Source: Klebsormidium nitens (Eukaryota > Streptophyta > Klebsormidiophyceae > Klebsormidiales > Klebsormidiaceae). From it: a stretch of DNA of 48,800 nt. Made by a program: the position numbers and the translations under genes. The stretch's first letter is position 1; each line of letters opens with the position of its first letter. The notes under the pieces were generated by a model that had not been told where the DNA came from, did no database searches, and was given only the letters and a program-made list of their open reading frames with translations. The stretch lies in contig DF237126.1 of NCBI GenBank assembly GCA_000708835.1, forward strand, positions 1 to 48,800, given 5' to 3'. This document shows, in pieces, positions 24,601 to 36,781 of this stretch.

Positions 24601-26530
24601 TGCATCTCAAGCTGCCAACTTTCCGAACGGCTTTCGGTCGCTGCATACGACAAGGACTGTGGTGAAGGCACATACTTCTGATCCTCGTCCCGCAATTTAC
24701 CTTTGCTTGCACTCACCCTCTTTTTTCTCGGCACCCAGATCGTGGGTCTGCGGCGCGCAAAGCGGCGCAACATGGAGCGCCTGGTTTTGGCGTGCGGGGG
24801 CGAGGCGGTGAACTCGGTGGACGACCTGTCCGCGGACGTACTGGGGTACGCGGGGCTGGTGTACGAACACGTGCTGGGAGAGGAGAAGTACACCTTCGTG
24901 GAGAACGTCAAGAACCCGCACTCGTGCACCATCCTCATCAAAGGTGATCAAAGCTCTGTGCGCTTTCAAACTAGCTGCTCCTGCTTGCGTCAGATTCAAG
25001 CAGAGCGTTTTTAGTTAGAACGGGTGGGGCGTTGTACCTAGTACAGGGTCAGGCAAGAAGGCTATTTGGCGACTCCAGTGGTACCGACCCTTTGCACTCG
25101 TAACGAGAGGGGCTTCTGCAGTCAGCACAGGATCAGACAAGAAGGACGTTCTGGTGCAGCAGCATTACTTCGCTGCTTTTTCCTCGTGGATTTCTCTGCC
25201 TTTTGTTTTGAGTTTGGGTCAGAGCAATCTGTATTCCTGCTTGTGGACCCGCGCTGACAAGAGTTTGCCGATCTTTGCAGGGCCGAATGACCACACCATC
25301 GCTCAGATCAAGGATGCCGTGCGGGACGGGCTGCGTGCTGTAAAGAACACGCTAGAGGACGGAGCCGTCGTGCTGGTGAGTGAACCTGGGACGGCTTTTT
25401 GATGCCTTTTCGTGAAGGCATTGGGAGCGTAAAGTAGGATATAAATCAGTTCTAACCTTCGTCGGTTTAGGTGCTTCCTTGTTTTTGCAGGGGTTCGTTT
25501 ATTAACCAGAAAGCGTCACGAACCCATCCTATACTTTTGTGGAGTGCGTGCGTACTGGGCGGGCCCCTTGGGGCTCCAGAGTGATCGACCAGCTCAAGAA
25601 CAAACGAGTTCTGGTTGTTTCATTGAATCCATGTGTTCCGTGTTACTCTGCAGGGAGCGGGGGCGTTCGAGGTGGCCTGCAGGCAGCACCTAATGCACGA
25701 CATAAAGAAGACGGTCAAGGGGGTGAGTTGAAGCTCTCTCCTGGTCTCCGACCTAAACAGTGCACTGAAAGCTCGTTCCGCCCCGCCCCCAGACGCACTG
25801 CTTGCCACGTATCTCTTTGGACACTTAGCACTTGCTAAGATTCTCGTTCCTGCAAAAGAGCGCTGCTATTGTTGCTTCAAATGGACGTCTTCTCGCTTTG
25901 ACAACTCAGTTTGACGCGCTCCCTTCTTGTGTGCAGCGCGCCCAGCTAGGAGTGGAGGCTTTCGCGGACGCACTGCTGGTCATTCCCAAGACGCTCGCAG
26001 AAAACTCGGGCCTGGACACGCAAGATGTCATTATTAATCTCCAGGTACGGCGCATCTTTGCTCCCACCAGAGTTGCTCTGGGAGACAGTATTCTCCCTCT
26101 GAAGTATGACTACAAGTGCTTTGGTCGTTTCGACGCTTTTATCTCCCGACTTTTCTGGGTGAAGAATTCTGGGAAAGCGACTGACGTGCTATACTCTTTG
26201 GCTGCAGTCCGAGCACGATAGCGGATCGGTGGTGGGGCTGAACATCGTCACGGGCGAGCCGATGGACCCCCAGGTGGAGGGCGTCTTCGACAATTACAAC
26301 GTCAAGAAGCAGATCATCAACTCTGCGTAAGTGTGTCAGATATCAAAGATTTCATGGTTGCGATTGGTGTGAGCTGTTTTGAGTGCCCGTCTTTTGTGAA
26401 TCTGGTACTTCAAAATCTGACATGAGGGCCTGATCGATGTATTATCGTCGTCTGCAGGCCCGTTATCGCCAGCCAGCTTTTGCTAGTAGACGAAGTTATG
26501 AGGGCAGGACGGAACATGCGGGGCAAGTAG
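21681..26530 (+). CDS. CCT6: T-complex protein 1 subunit zeta (chaperonin CCT6)
   Basis: Subunit of the cytosolic TRiC/CCT ring that folds actin, tubulin and other proteins with ATP. Fifteen exons join in phase: 21681-21814, 21969-22032, 22280-22415, 22641-22792, 23029-23076, 23288-23380, 23663-23769, 23997-24111, 24402-24485, 24739-24943, 25281-25375, 25654-25722, 25937-26044, 26208-26326 and 26458-26530. They give 533 residues, the usual size. The start [20 protein letters not shown] resembles other zeta subunits. Visible motifs: [11 protein letters not shown] (35-45), GDGTTS (88-93) with the ATP-hydrolysis Asp89, zeta-type [50 protein letters not shown]-like [13 protein letters not shown], and [11 protein letters not shown] where most CCTs have VVPGGGA. 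The C-terminus [17 protein letters not shown] is typical. No break or missing residue was seen. It is the right partner of a head-to-head pair with the RanBPM-like gene. Confidence 0.97.
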
Positions 26531-27551
26531 TCCATTCTAACGACATTAAGCCGCTGACTGTGGATCATGTTTCTGAACCCCACACCCACGAGTACCAATA
26601 TTCCCCAAGGTTGGGTCCTCTGCCATGCATGTCATCAGTGTCAGCAAAAACACTCTTTGCTGGGCTGACGTTATCAACCAAGCCACATCCGGTATACGTG
26701 CATGTTTGCGCGCATTGGTTGGTTTCCCATGAACGGGCCTCTTTGTAAGTCAAAGCGCCTAAGGTCAGTCCCTACAAGCATGTCAGGGGTGGTAGTGAGC
26801 GGTGTCACAATTGAATCCGCATGGGATTTGTGTGCACTGCCACGGGTCCCCGGTTAGGCGATAAGCATGTCGAGGTGAAAAAGTGGTCAACGCTATCTCA
26901 TCATGAAGTCCCATGCATGGGTGAATCGATACCTATATGAGAGGCCCGGCTGCATGTGGATCCTGATCTCGCGCGAGCTCGAACTCGTGATTAGCAGGCT
27001 AGGATCGACACATGCAACCGCCTCTCATATTGGTATACTGACTTTAAGTAAATATGCCACAGAAAGCTTGACCCTCAAAAGATCAGACAGGAAATCATGA
27101 CGGAGGGGACTTGTTAGTAGCCAGTCATGCCATGACTATCCAGATCGTGTTGCTGCCTAACCTCCTATGCCGCGACTTTAACAAGCGCTTTTTAGTACAA
27201 TATTGGCGTGTACATCACTCAGGCCTCGCGTTCCGACCATGGCCAAAGGAGCACGCGGGCATTCATACCACAACATTGGCATGTAAAGTAAACCGAGCCG
27301 CCATAAATTTGAACGGTAAGTTTTGCAAGTTGAGCGTCGAGTGTCGCCTCAATCCAAAGTTGAACATGGAAAGATAAAGGTCAAAACCAGACTGTGCTAG
27401 GCCAATTCTAGGTGCATCTCAACAACGTGACCCTTTCTACACCCGCTCTGGTGGGGGCATTGCCCACACCTTATTATACACAGTTGGTCATGGGCAAACC
27501 CGAGCTACCTAGAGGCCCCCAACACGACCGACGCTTGCAGACCAGCATACT
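26531..27551. other. Convergent intergenic region, no gene seen
   Basis: This stretch lies between the CCT6 stop and the stop of the minus-strand DUF2358 gene. It should contain both 3' untranslated regions. Open frames of 60-103 codons occur without recognisable similarity. Confidence 0.5.
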
Positions 27552-30173
27552 TTACAATCCAGCGGGATACGCCCCGTTGATGGCTAGGGTGCCTTTCAGC
27601 GCCCAGTAGAAGCGCACCCAGCTGGCGCGCTTGAAGTTGAAAGCGATCCTTTCCCACTCTGAGACAAGGGCCAGGCTCCAATTGTTGTTGGGCTGTACAA
27701 GGCTGGTGCTGTCTTGAGACTCGCAGCCACTGAAGAAACTAGGCGTGGGGCGGCCGCCGGCAGCCCGCACAAGATCCATGACGCTGATTGGTTGGTAAGA
27801 CGGGGGCTGACTCATGATGACGTTGTCCACTTTGTGCTCGTAAATCTTGCCGTCCTGTGAGAATGAATCAATGTTTTCAATACCTTGTAGCTCTATCCAA
27901 GGCGGTGACGAACATTTGCCCTTCAATGAGCGCTGCTATCCTGTCAGGATGAGGAGTCAAGGTGCGACACTTGAGACTAAACGCATGGGCTTCTCAAGGG
28001 ACAGAAACTACTAAGGCTTTTGCAAACCACCTTATGCAGACGTTGTGAACAAACTGTAGAAGCTGGGAAGCTAAGCAAACATGATACTTAACACTCAGCA
28101 TTTGCCCCAGCTTGCCATGTCGTCCAACATTGACTGCTCCGAAGAATGACAGCTGACAGCAAGAACTGAAATCAACGCTTGTAATCTAACGGGCGCTAAT
28201 CAAAATCAAGCACACTTCAATAGTGGCTTTACAGCTCAGCGCCCACCTTATCAAGCTTGTACTCGGAGGTCCCGTCAAAGTGGCCCTGCGCCTCCCACGG
28301 CACGCGCGGAACTCCACGCACAGTCCACCGCACCATGATGACCTTGTCATTGGGCTGCCAGATGCGTTGGATGTCGACCCAGATGGCCTTGAAGAAAATC
28401 TTGCCGTGGAAGCGCAGCGCCCAGAAGATGAGCTTATAGTTGTCAAGCCCGTGAAACGTGTTGACGCGGTCCCGGAAGACAATGTCCTCCCTGGAGAAGG
28501 GGCAGAAGGAGCCATTAGCTAGAGTGGGGTGAGGTGAGCTTTGCAGTGTCCTGCCCAATTGACCTGGTGAAAGAGCAGATTGACGAAAAGTTGGCCCTTC
28601 GATTTGGAAAAGCTTCCCGACTCTTCTGCAATGATAACTTCTTGCAAAAAGACCAGAACCTAGTTGTTCCTTTGAAATCACATTAGCTGCGCATCCAGAG
28701 TTGGAATTTATCAGCCGGCAGCCTGTTTCAAAGCTGAGTAAGCAGAGGCTTCTTTAGAAATGTTGGAACTTGCCAGTTCTGCAATTTTGTTCATTACACT
28801 TTGTCTAGACGAACATGAATCAACAGTGTTTGAGGAACTTCTTGCAGAGCTCCCAGATGTTCAGAGCCGTAAGGCAGCAACAACGTGATGACCTTGGATA
28901 CTGCATTTTGCAGCTTTGGGGCAAGGAACAATACGGCAAACTAAATAATGACGGCCTCACTTAAAGTACACAAGAGCTTTTATTGAGAAACCACATCAAG
29001 CCAACAAGCCCAGGGCAGGGAAAAGCCCTACAGAAATTGGGGGCGCTTGCACAGTTCAAACCCTATTCTTAACCAATATACGACTCTTGTATTACAGCAG
29101 TGGACCCGCTCAAATGTCTTGACTCAGGACAAGAGAAGCTCCTACTGGGACCCTTGCTCCAAGTTTCTTGCAATGCTGCGGCCAGTACCTTGAGCATATG
29201 CTGGGGATGGCTACAAAAAGCAAAGCCTTCCCCAAAACTGTCGAAGCATCCTAAGTAGGAGGACAGCTGTCACAAGGGAGGTTTTCTACATAGGCAAAAT
29301 TGAGGCAGACAAGGGCAGAAAGGGCGCGAAAGGATCAATGTTAGGGTTGTGAAATCCTGCTCAAGGTGTGGACAAGGCTCACCCAGGCTGGCTCACCCAG
29401 GCTTCAACATGTCCTTAACAAGTCCTCAACAGCATATGGTCACGACTTCAGCGCTTTTTGCATGCAAACTCCGACGGACATAACAACTTTGAAGCAACCC
29501 ACATAATCAAAGGTACTACTATGCTCAAATGCATCCGCAAATCACGGGAGCAGCTTGCGGATGCAAGCGCAGACTCTGGACCGCACCTGTAGATGTTGTA
29601 CGTCGGTTTCCGGTAGAACAGCCCCGGAAGCTCTTCCCTCAGCGTCCTAATTGCATCCCCAACATTCACATAGAACTGGTCCCTCTCGTTGCTCTCCTGA
29701 CGCTGCTTCGGCGGAGAGCTCGACTGCAACGTACTAGCCAAGAATGACGGGCCCCCTATCCTGCCAAGCCTTGACCCTTGCTGCTTCCATCCGCCGTCCC
29801 CTTCCAGATGTTCGCTCGTGCTACACCCCTCCGCCCCTCGCGCCTCTTGACCCCCCCGATCTTCTTCCTGCTCCTCGTCAGGCACCAATCGGAGGGCCCT
29901 CTGTGCAGTCTCATTGAAGATCCACTCTACTGGGGGGGGAACCATAGGGACACTGGGCCCGGCCTCTGGAGCAGACAACCGCGCCTGCGGACCTTGATAA
30001 CACGCCTTGCCCTTGCCTACCATACTTCCAGGCAGACCAAGGCGTTGACAAGACGGGGGGACGCATCTGACAAGCTTCCCATGGGGTTGTTGGCGGAGAG
30101 AACTAGACTGGACGACTTGGGCGGACTGCGCCACAATGTCGGGTCCAACGGAGGCCCGCGCATACGTGGCCAT
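27552..30173 (-). CDS. DUF2358 (NTF2-like) protein, probably plastid
   Basis: Member of the plant and cyanobacterial DUF2358 family, whose biochemical role is not known. Three exons join in phase: 29587-30173, 28247-28490 and 27552-27854, giving 377 residues. The domain starts about residue 165 (FYVNVGDAIRTLREELPGLF) and continues through YNIYREDIVFRDRVNTFHG, DNYKLIFWALRFHGKIFF, RIWQPNDKVIMVRWTVRG, VPRVPWEAQGHFDGTSEYKL and DGKIYEHKVDNV. The order and spacing are those of the family. The ~160 residues before it are rich in Ser, Gln, Arg and Pro with few acids at the very N-terminus (MATYARASVGPDIVAQ), consistent with a plastid transit peptide plus a variable linker. I chose the ATG at 30173; the in-frame TTG upstream is not a credible start. 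The first intron (28491-29586) is about 1.1 kb and holds nothing recognisable. The gene is divergent from deoxyhypusine synthase. Confidence 0.9.
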
Positions 30174-30672
30174 TCCGGCTTGTGCCGACGCTGCAAAGGG
30201 ACGCGGCAACGCTTCTGAGGTTTACCAGAAGTCAAGATAGGGTTTCAACGCTTGGATGAAGAAGATGCAAGCCTGGCTCTCTTGTGCGGCAATGTGCTAC
30301 TGAATGGCGTCTCCTTTCCTCGCTGTGCTCCCTTCCTTCTTCGTGCTTTTGCCTCAAACCTCGAGGCTTGATTCTGCGATTCTAGGCTCTATAGCCCATC
30401 ATGTCAGTGTACCGTTCGGACACCGACCGTCCAGGCTCGAGTCTGGGCTGGACGTACAAAAGCGGCGACAACGTCCGAACATTGGCTCTAGATGACGTGG
30501 CCTGGCCGTACCACTTCGCTGACCACGTGATCGACCGACTCACACATGTAGGCCCTGCATCCATTACCGATCAGTAACGGGTTTAAAAGATCAGCTCGCA
30601 CATGGAGGGGGGAGAATGCCATTCGCCAGCTGGCACTTGCTGGCCAGAAATTCGTGTCCTGCTTGGAAGATC
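30174..30672. promoter_or_regulatory. Divergent intergenic region, DUF2358 gene / deoxyhypusine synthase
   Basis: 499 bp separate the two start codons and must serve both promoters. No TATA box is obvious. An 8-bp inverted repeat (GTTCGGAC at 30414-30421 and GTCCGAAC at 30473-30480) is present but could be chance. Confidence 0.45.
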
Positions 30673-33600
30673 ATGGCATCAGCGAATGGCGCCCCTCCGG
30701 CCGCCGCATCAGAGGCTGTGCTGAAGCAGTCGGAGGGCTTGCCGGCGTCAACCCCTGTGATCCGCGGCTACGACTTCTCCAATGGCATCGATTATGAGGC
30801 GCTGCTTGGCGCGATGGCCACCACCGGTTTTCAGGCGTCTAACTTTGGACGGGCCATCGATGAGATCAATAGAATGGTACGTCGTGCGGGGGTGGTAGTA
30901 TTGCAGCATTGCGTCTTGGGTCCATCTCCTAATGTCAGCATGTGGAGGTGCTTGATTGCGGGACCCTGGTGGCTTGCTGTCACCTAATAACTCCACTCCG
31001 TAGGGAAGGGCTTAATCAAGTTGGGCCACATTTGTCGTCACTAGAGTGGCTTTTTGTTGTGAGCTCCAAAGGCCTTCTCCGGAGCTTACGACATGGCCTT
31101 ACCACCACTGCATCATGCTCCTCACAATCAATCCTCTTCCACACTGATTCCATCACGACCTTGCTTGCGAAAGTATTCAACAACGCGCTTGCCTGCCCCC
31201 TCCTCCACAGTTGGAGTGGCGGTTGAGCGACGAGCCTGTCGTGGATGACTGCGATCCGGAGGAGCGGGACCCCGCATTTCGTGCCGCCACACGTTGCAAG
31301 ATCTTCCTGGGCTTTACCTCCAACCTCATTTCCAGTGGGGTCCGAGAGACCGTGCGCTTCTTGATACAGCATAAGCTGGTGAGTCGTTGCAGAAGTCCTT
31401 TAGAATTGTGGAGTGAGCTTCTCTTGAAGTGGCAGTCAGGTGCGTGAAAAATCAGGGAAGAAAGGCTGTGAGGGGCAAACATCGATGTGTGGCCTTTACG
31501 GGTGGCAAACTAGTTCGACTTTTCCAACCCCGTTCTGGAAATTGAGATGCATTGCATCTCATGAACAGGGGCGATTAGTTTTGGTTTCTCCATTTTGAAA
31601 ACAATCTTGAGCAGCGACAGTCGAAGCACGGACATAGCCACCAGCGTGGTTGGCACTTTGAAAGTTTCAGCCTGTCTGCCGGGACCCGCTCATAAGGGGT
31701 AGACACGGGGCTGCGAAATAAGGGGCATTAAACCAGATCTGGGGCAAAAGCGCTTTAGTAACTGGATCATGACGACTTACGACCAGTGGATACGATTCTG
31801 GGCCCTCCGGCTAATGGTTTCCGACTGTAAGAAACCCAAATCTAGGCGATCTTAACCTCTCCGCTAGACAGAAACGTGTTCCATGGACGATGGGCGGTCG
31901 TACCAAAAATAGCAGTATAATAAGAAGGAAACGGAAAGCACGACGACGAGGGTTACTGATATCTCCCTTTTCCAGGTGGACGTCGTCGTAACGACCGCAG
32001 GGGGCGTCGAGGAAGACCTCATAAAATGTCTGGCGCCAACGTACCAGGGCGCCTTTTCGCTGGACGGGGCGGCCCTCCGAGCGCGGGGGCTTAACCGGAT
32101 TGGTAACCTGCTGGTGCCGAATGATAACTACTGCAAGTTCGAAGACTGGGTTAACCCGATTCTGGACCAGTTTTTAGCGGAGCAGAAGGAGACGGGGCAG
32201 CTGTGGACACCGTCCAAGATCATCGATCGGCTGGGCAAGGAAATCGACGACCCAGATTCGTGCTGGTATTGGGCCCACAAGGTGGGTCGAAGTTGGCTAC
32301 ACGTAGTTCTGTTTCATCTGGCTAACCTTGAAAAGATGGATACAGGGCAGCGTCCAATTTTGGCACCATTGGTTGTTCGGGCTGTTGCAAAACCCGTGAA
32401 AATCTGGCAAGGCATCAGGATAGGAACCAAATTGTCTGTCAAGAAGCAAAGAGGCGTATTTACCTCACTGTTGATGCACAGTGGGCTAAATGCAGGTGTC
32501 CGTTTAGGCTAGAGTCTTTTGGTTCTGCAGTATTGTGGCAAGGGGGTCTGACTCTCCGAACCTCCGAAAGAGGTTCTGACCCCTCTGACCGTGACTATTC
32601 ACTTGAGGCTGGCCCATGAGTAGATCCGAATCATCCGCAAGAGCGCTGAACAATGCATGCGGCATCAGCGAGATGGTTGCTTGGTGGGAGAACAACTTTT
32701 CCGAGGCCTCTGCAAATCTTCCATACTAAGACAAAGTTGTCTTCTGTTTGCAGAACAACATTCCGGTGTTCTGCCCTGCACTCACAGACGGCTCGTTGGG
32801 GGACATGATCTACTTCCACTCTTTCCGACACCCGGGCCTTGTGGTCGACATTGTCGAAGGTGAGCCCCTGGAGACGTGGGCTGTCGCCCCTTTGACGAGA
32901 ACAGCGTTGTCATTAAGAAGGGCTTTTTACCACCGGCTTGGCATCAAGATTTGCAGCCGCTTGCAACCATTTTCACGGCAGCTCAGAAGGCCGCACTGGG
33001 ATTAGCTAGTCGCTTCTTGCCTTACAGGCGAAGCCTGAATTTGCTGAACAGTGCTCAACGTTCTGCGCTTTACGCCGAATGCGTCCGTTCTGACACCGCC
33101 CCTCTGTGCCACGTGTCAGACATCCGACGGATGAACGGGCAGGCCGTTCATGCCGCGCCGCGCAAAACGGGGGTCGTCATCCTCGGGGGAGGGCTGCCGA
33201 AGCACCACATCTGCAACGCAAACCTGATGCGGAACGGCTCCGATTTCGCGGTGTATGTGAATACGGCCCAGGAGTTCGACGGCAGCGACTCGGGCGCGAG
33301 CCCTGGGGAAGCCGTTTCGTGGGGCAAGATAAGAGCAAACGCGCAGGCCGTCAAGGTGAGGCACGATGCTTCCGGCTAAAAGTGCACGATCCAAGGTTCT
33401 CAGTTGCAGCTTCGGACGGGTCCGGAGTAAAGCTAGAGGATGGTTCCCTGGCTATGGTGTTGCTATGTTTGAGGGCCGAGTTTCGATGAGAATGTTGTTC
33501 TGGCACCTGATTGCATCGCTATCATTGTCGCCTTTGCTTGCAGCTTTGAGCGGGCTTCAACCCTCTTTGACACTTTACCAACGGAGAGACTGGTCTTCCT

Positions 33601-33775
33601 GGCTGTTTCAAGAAAAGGTGTGTGCCATTATGATTGATCGGCCCCTGCGCAGGTGCACGGCGATGCTACCATCGTCTTCCCGCTTCTCGTCGCTCAGACT
33701 TTCGCGAAAGAGGCTGAACGGAGAAAACAGCAGTCGTCAAAGAAGCCTTCCGAAACAACAGAAGACACTCGATGA
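30673..33775 (+). CDS. DHS: Deoxyhypusine synthase
   Basis: NAD-dependent enzyme that moves the aminobutyl group of spermidine onto one lysine of eIF5A, the first step of hypusine formation, in the cytosol. Six exons join in phase: 30673-30876, 31211-31378, 31976-32281, 32754-32859, 33120-33355 and 33653-33775, giving 380 residues against about 369 in human. Visible family motifs: [137 protein letters not shown] and EAVSWGKI with the catalytic lysine (Lys331). The C-terminus ([21 protein letters not shown]) is polar and variable. An upstream in-frame ATG at 30616 would add 19 residues; I prefer 30673 because alignment with other family members starts there. The enzyme uses spermidine, a polyamine, and the decarboxylase genes next door act in polyamine-type metabolism, but I see no evidence of a functional link. 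Confidence 0.97.
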
Positions 33776-34174
33776 CGCTCGTTCTCAATACACAAGTTTA
33801 CCACTTGATTTGTGCTGCGATCGACCTCACTTGTGCATTTGTGATATATGTCAAACGTTCATGATTCAACATCCGCGCAGCTTGCATCATGCTAGATCCA
33901 AGATTGAACAGATGATGGGAGATCTATATTCCGCATGCGTGCATACATCCCATGAGGGTAAGATGACTGCCGCGCCAATTGTGGGTTTCCTACTCGCACA
34001 TATGCAGAATAGCTGGTTGCACCGTTAGTATCATAATGGCCGCAGCCGCGAGGCTCTTGCAAAGCGAGGACCATCCCCCATCATGTGCGATCTAGCAGAA
34101 ATATTGCATGAATTCGTCAATATCCGCAGGTGCAGCGTCCGAGAAGTGGTACAATTCTTGAAGGGCGATGCGGC
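33776..34174. other. Intergenic, no gene seen
   Basis: This lies between the deoxyhypusine synthase stop and the decarboxylase pseudogene. It is presumably the 3' untranslated region plus intergenic sequence. Plus-strand frames here continue through the pseudogene in antisense and are not credible. Confidence 0.4.
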
Positions 34175-36500
34175 TCAAAGAGCAACCTTTAGGACAGGGA
34201 ACAGGTCGCGGCCGCCGGGCAATCATAACGCTGACGATTCCGAGAGCCGCAAGTTCAAGGGACTGCTTCTTGAGCCTTCGAACAACCTGTTTCCTTACCC
34301 ATGTCAGCGAAGAAAGCTTCTCGCGGAGTTAGCCCGTTTTCTACAGCTTGCTCCCCACCCAAGCTCTGCTCCCTTATCTGTCCCCGCACCCTGTGCCCCA
34401 TCCAATCTTTCCCCCGCCAAGACGCGCGGTTCTTGTCAATCGATTCCGTCCGGTCGCCAAAAGCGCGTTTCAGATGACCCAGTGCTGACGTCACGTGACG
34501 TAATCGCATCCGTATCGCTCCGCAGCCCTCCGCTCCGTGTTGGCAAGCTCCGCAGCGGGATGCCCGGGCAGCCCCTCCGCTCCGCAGCCCTCCCGGTCCG
34601 CTCCGTGTCGGCAAGAGCCGGGAGTGGGTCTTTCCAGCTTTTCGCCCGCATCTCTAGTTGCTCCAAACACTCCGTTTCGATCTTTCAGGACGTCCGAACG
34701 GCATAGCAGCAGCGGGCCCCCGTCCGCGGCATTGTGAACGCCCGCACGAGCCTATTTACATCGTCTACCGTGCTTCCTACTCGGACGGAAAACACTGCCC
34801 CGGTCGCAAAAGCAGCTGCGCACTTCATACTAAACTCCTCCTGAAGAATCTTGTCGGATCGAATCTGTACCCGGAAAGTCGCAGTCTGACGGAATCGACG
34901 ACTGCACGCAGGGGGTCGATATTTGGTGCTTCAAGGACGTTGACTCCGGGCAGAGAGAGACTAAAGAGAGCGGAGTTCCGCTTTCAATCTGGCGGCAAGC
35001 TCGAGGGCGGCTTCCAATCCAGGGTTATTTCCGCTCTCGTTCCGTTGGGCGGCTTCCGCGCGGGCGAGGTCGAGAGAACTGGACGGAACATGGGAAGGTA
35101 CGGTCATCAAACATATGTTCAATCGGCAGGCGCAGATAATGATCGAGGTCGCGTATTATCGCGTGTTTTCCTCTGAGCTCGGAGGAACTTTTAGCCCGAG
35201 CTTTGTATCTAGCAAGGGATTTATCCAATACGAATTGGGCCGGAGAACGAGATTGTTGCGCGCTCAAAAAGGAAGTATGGTCCACACAGCCCTTCCATAT
35301 CAAGCTTGGCACGCTCAAAGCAAGGGCACGTTGTATGAAAAGAACCGGTCACGCTGTCAGATTCTTGCGTGTCCTTCTCGGTCCAAGGGTACGATCGTAG
35401 AAAGAGCGTGTCCGCTCCAATTTGGTACCAAGGTTCTCTCGGCTCCCGCGGGGCCCTCACTTTCCTAACATGGGGTGTCAGAGTCATGCCAACGGTGGCT
35501 CACCTGAGCAGCAGGTAGCTGGGGCTGAACGACTGCAGCGTTTGCAGGAGGTTTGCAGCGACCGGTCCACCCGGGCGGCCGCCACCCGGTCGCCCTTCAG
35601 GTGCAGCATGCCGGCCTGGGTCAGCGCGGACAGGCCCTTGGGAAAAGTCACCGGGGATGTGTCAGCTTCGAAGTCTCCGGAAAACCGGAACACCCATCTG
35701 AAAGAAGGGCACGGTGAACCTTCCCGTGGGGCTTGATCTCCTGGTTGTGAAGACCTCAAACTCTTCTAGACCTCGAGTTCCAATCGATAAGAAGAGGTCA
35801 GATTTTGGGACCGCCTCGGACGTCCCTCCGCAGTTTGCGCTTCGGCTCAACTAAAGGCAGAGGCCCAATGAGGGGTCCAAGGCACGTGCCTGAATATTGC
35901 TCGTTAACTCTGAGCTTGGTCGAGATTGCCTAGGGGCAGAGCTTACGAACGGGTATGCTGTCGGCGTAGGCGTGTGATAAGACGAACCATGGCCTCTATA
36001 AAAGTGCGCGCATATTGCCTACAATCAATCGACGTTCTTTTGAGTGGATGATCGATTGACTTCGTCCTTTGAAAATCCCAACGTAATTAACACAGCACGC
36101 TCGCTGACGAAGTGCATTGGGCAAACGTCAGCAAGTGTCGTCAGCACACTGCTCTGCTGACCTCGTACCCGAGATCCGCTCCGCTGTCAAGGGTGCAGAG
36201 CGGAAGCGCACTGTGGAAGCGGAGATGCGCTCCGAAGGCCTCGTCAACGAGGAGCGGCACGCCGAGAGAGTGGCATATGCCGGCAAGGAAAGTGACGTCA
36301 CTGCAGCGGGGGATGAGCGGACAGCCGTCAGCGGATTCAAAGCTCGGCACCGTGGGCCCGCGAGGCAGGTCGAAAAGCAGAAGTGCTGTAGGAGCGCTAT
36401 GAATTCGCGGAGGTGGCGCAATGCTGACACTCTGGTGCGCAATCCGACTGGTGAGATAGATACATCTGATAGATGTGCAGGCCAGAGAAGACAGAAAAAG
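34175..36500 (-). pseudogene. Broken third copy of the decarboxylase module-2 exons
   Basis: This block repeats, on the same strand, the exons and introns at about 38742-42140. An exon-11-like piece (36162-36300) reads DVTFLAGICHSLGVPLLVDE but has an in-frame 12-base deletion that removes the PLP-lysine region (GADLGYE). An exon-12-like piece (about 35506-35640) matches GLSALTQAGMLHLKGDRVAA but carries an extra 11 bases near 35548, which shifts the frame. The exon-13-like piece (about 34290-35080) has an in-frame TAG after LELRSL and lacks about 1.4 kb that module 2 has. It ends LTPREAFFADM followed by GGTAAGG, a good splice donor that module 2 lacks. A possible degraded C-terminal exon (ELAALGIVSVMIA) lies near 34180-34245; this last point is weak. 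With a frameshift and a stop, it cannot encode a decarboxylase. Confidence 0.8.
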
Positions 36501-36781
36501 ACGGGAGCTGAAATCGCGGACATGCACATCTTTAAGCTGCCCCTGAGGTAGGATATCGCCCACTTGAAAGAAGCTGCAGAGGCTGGCACGTCCTCTCCCT
36601 CATCCCACAATAGCTAAATGTAAGTTTGAAACCCGTTAGAACTTGGCCACTTGTTGGCAGGCCTTCTCAACTTGAAAGTCTCGCTAACCAGGCCGGCACG
36701 CTAGCGCCCAGCTCAGGTTCTTAATCCACTGCTGCCAACTCAAGTGCTCGAGCTGTTCCTATCATACTCCAACCTGCCATC

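Noticed and set aside
29778-30218. 146-codon plus-strand frame
   Set aside because: It is antisense to the first exon of the DUF2358 gene, which is supported by family similarity and phase agreement.
30414-30480. Inverted repeat GTTCGGAC / GTCCGAAC in the DUF2358-DHS promoter
   Set aside because: Eight-base arms separated by 51 bases are expected by chance in a region of this size, and there is no second copy to support a binding site.
34083-34706. 207-codon plus-strand frame
   Set aside because: It runs antisense through the decarboxylase pseudogene, with no recognisable domain. The same stretch reads as decarboxylase-derived protein on the minus strand.
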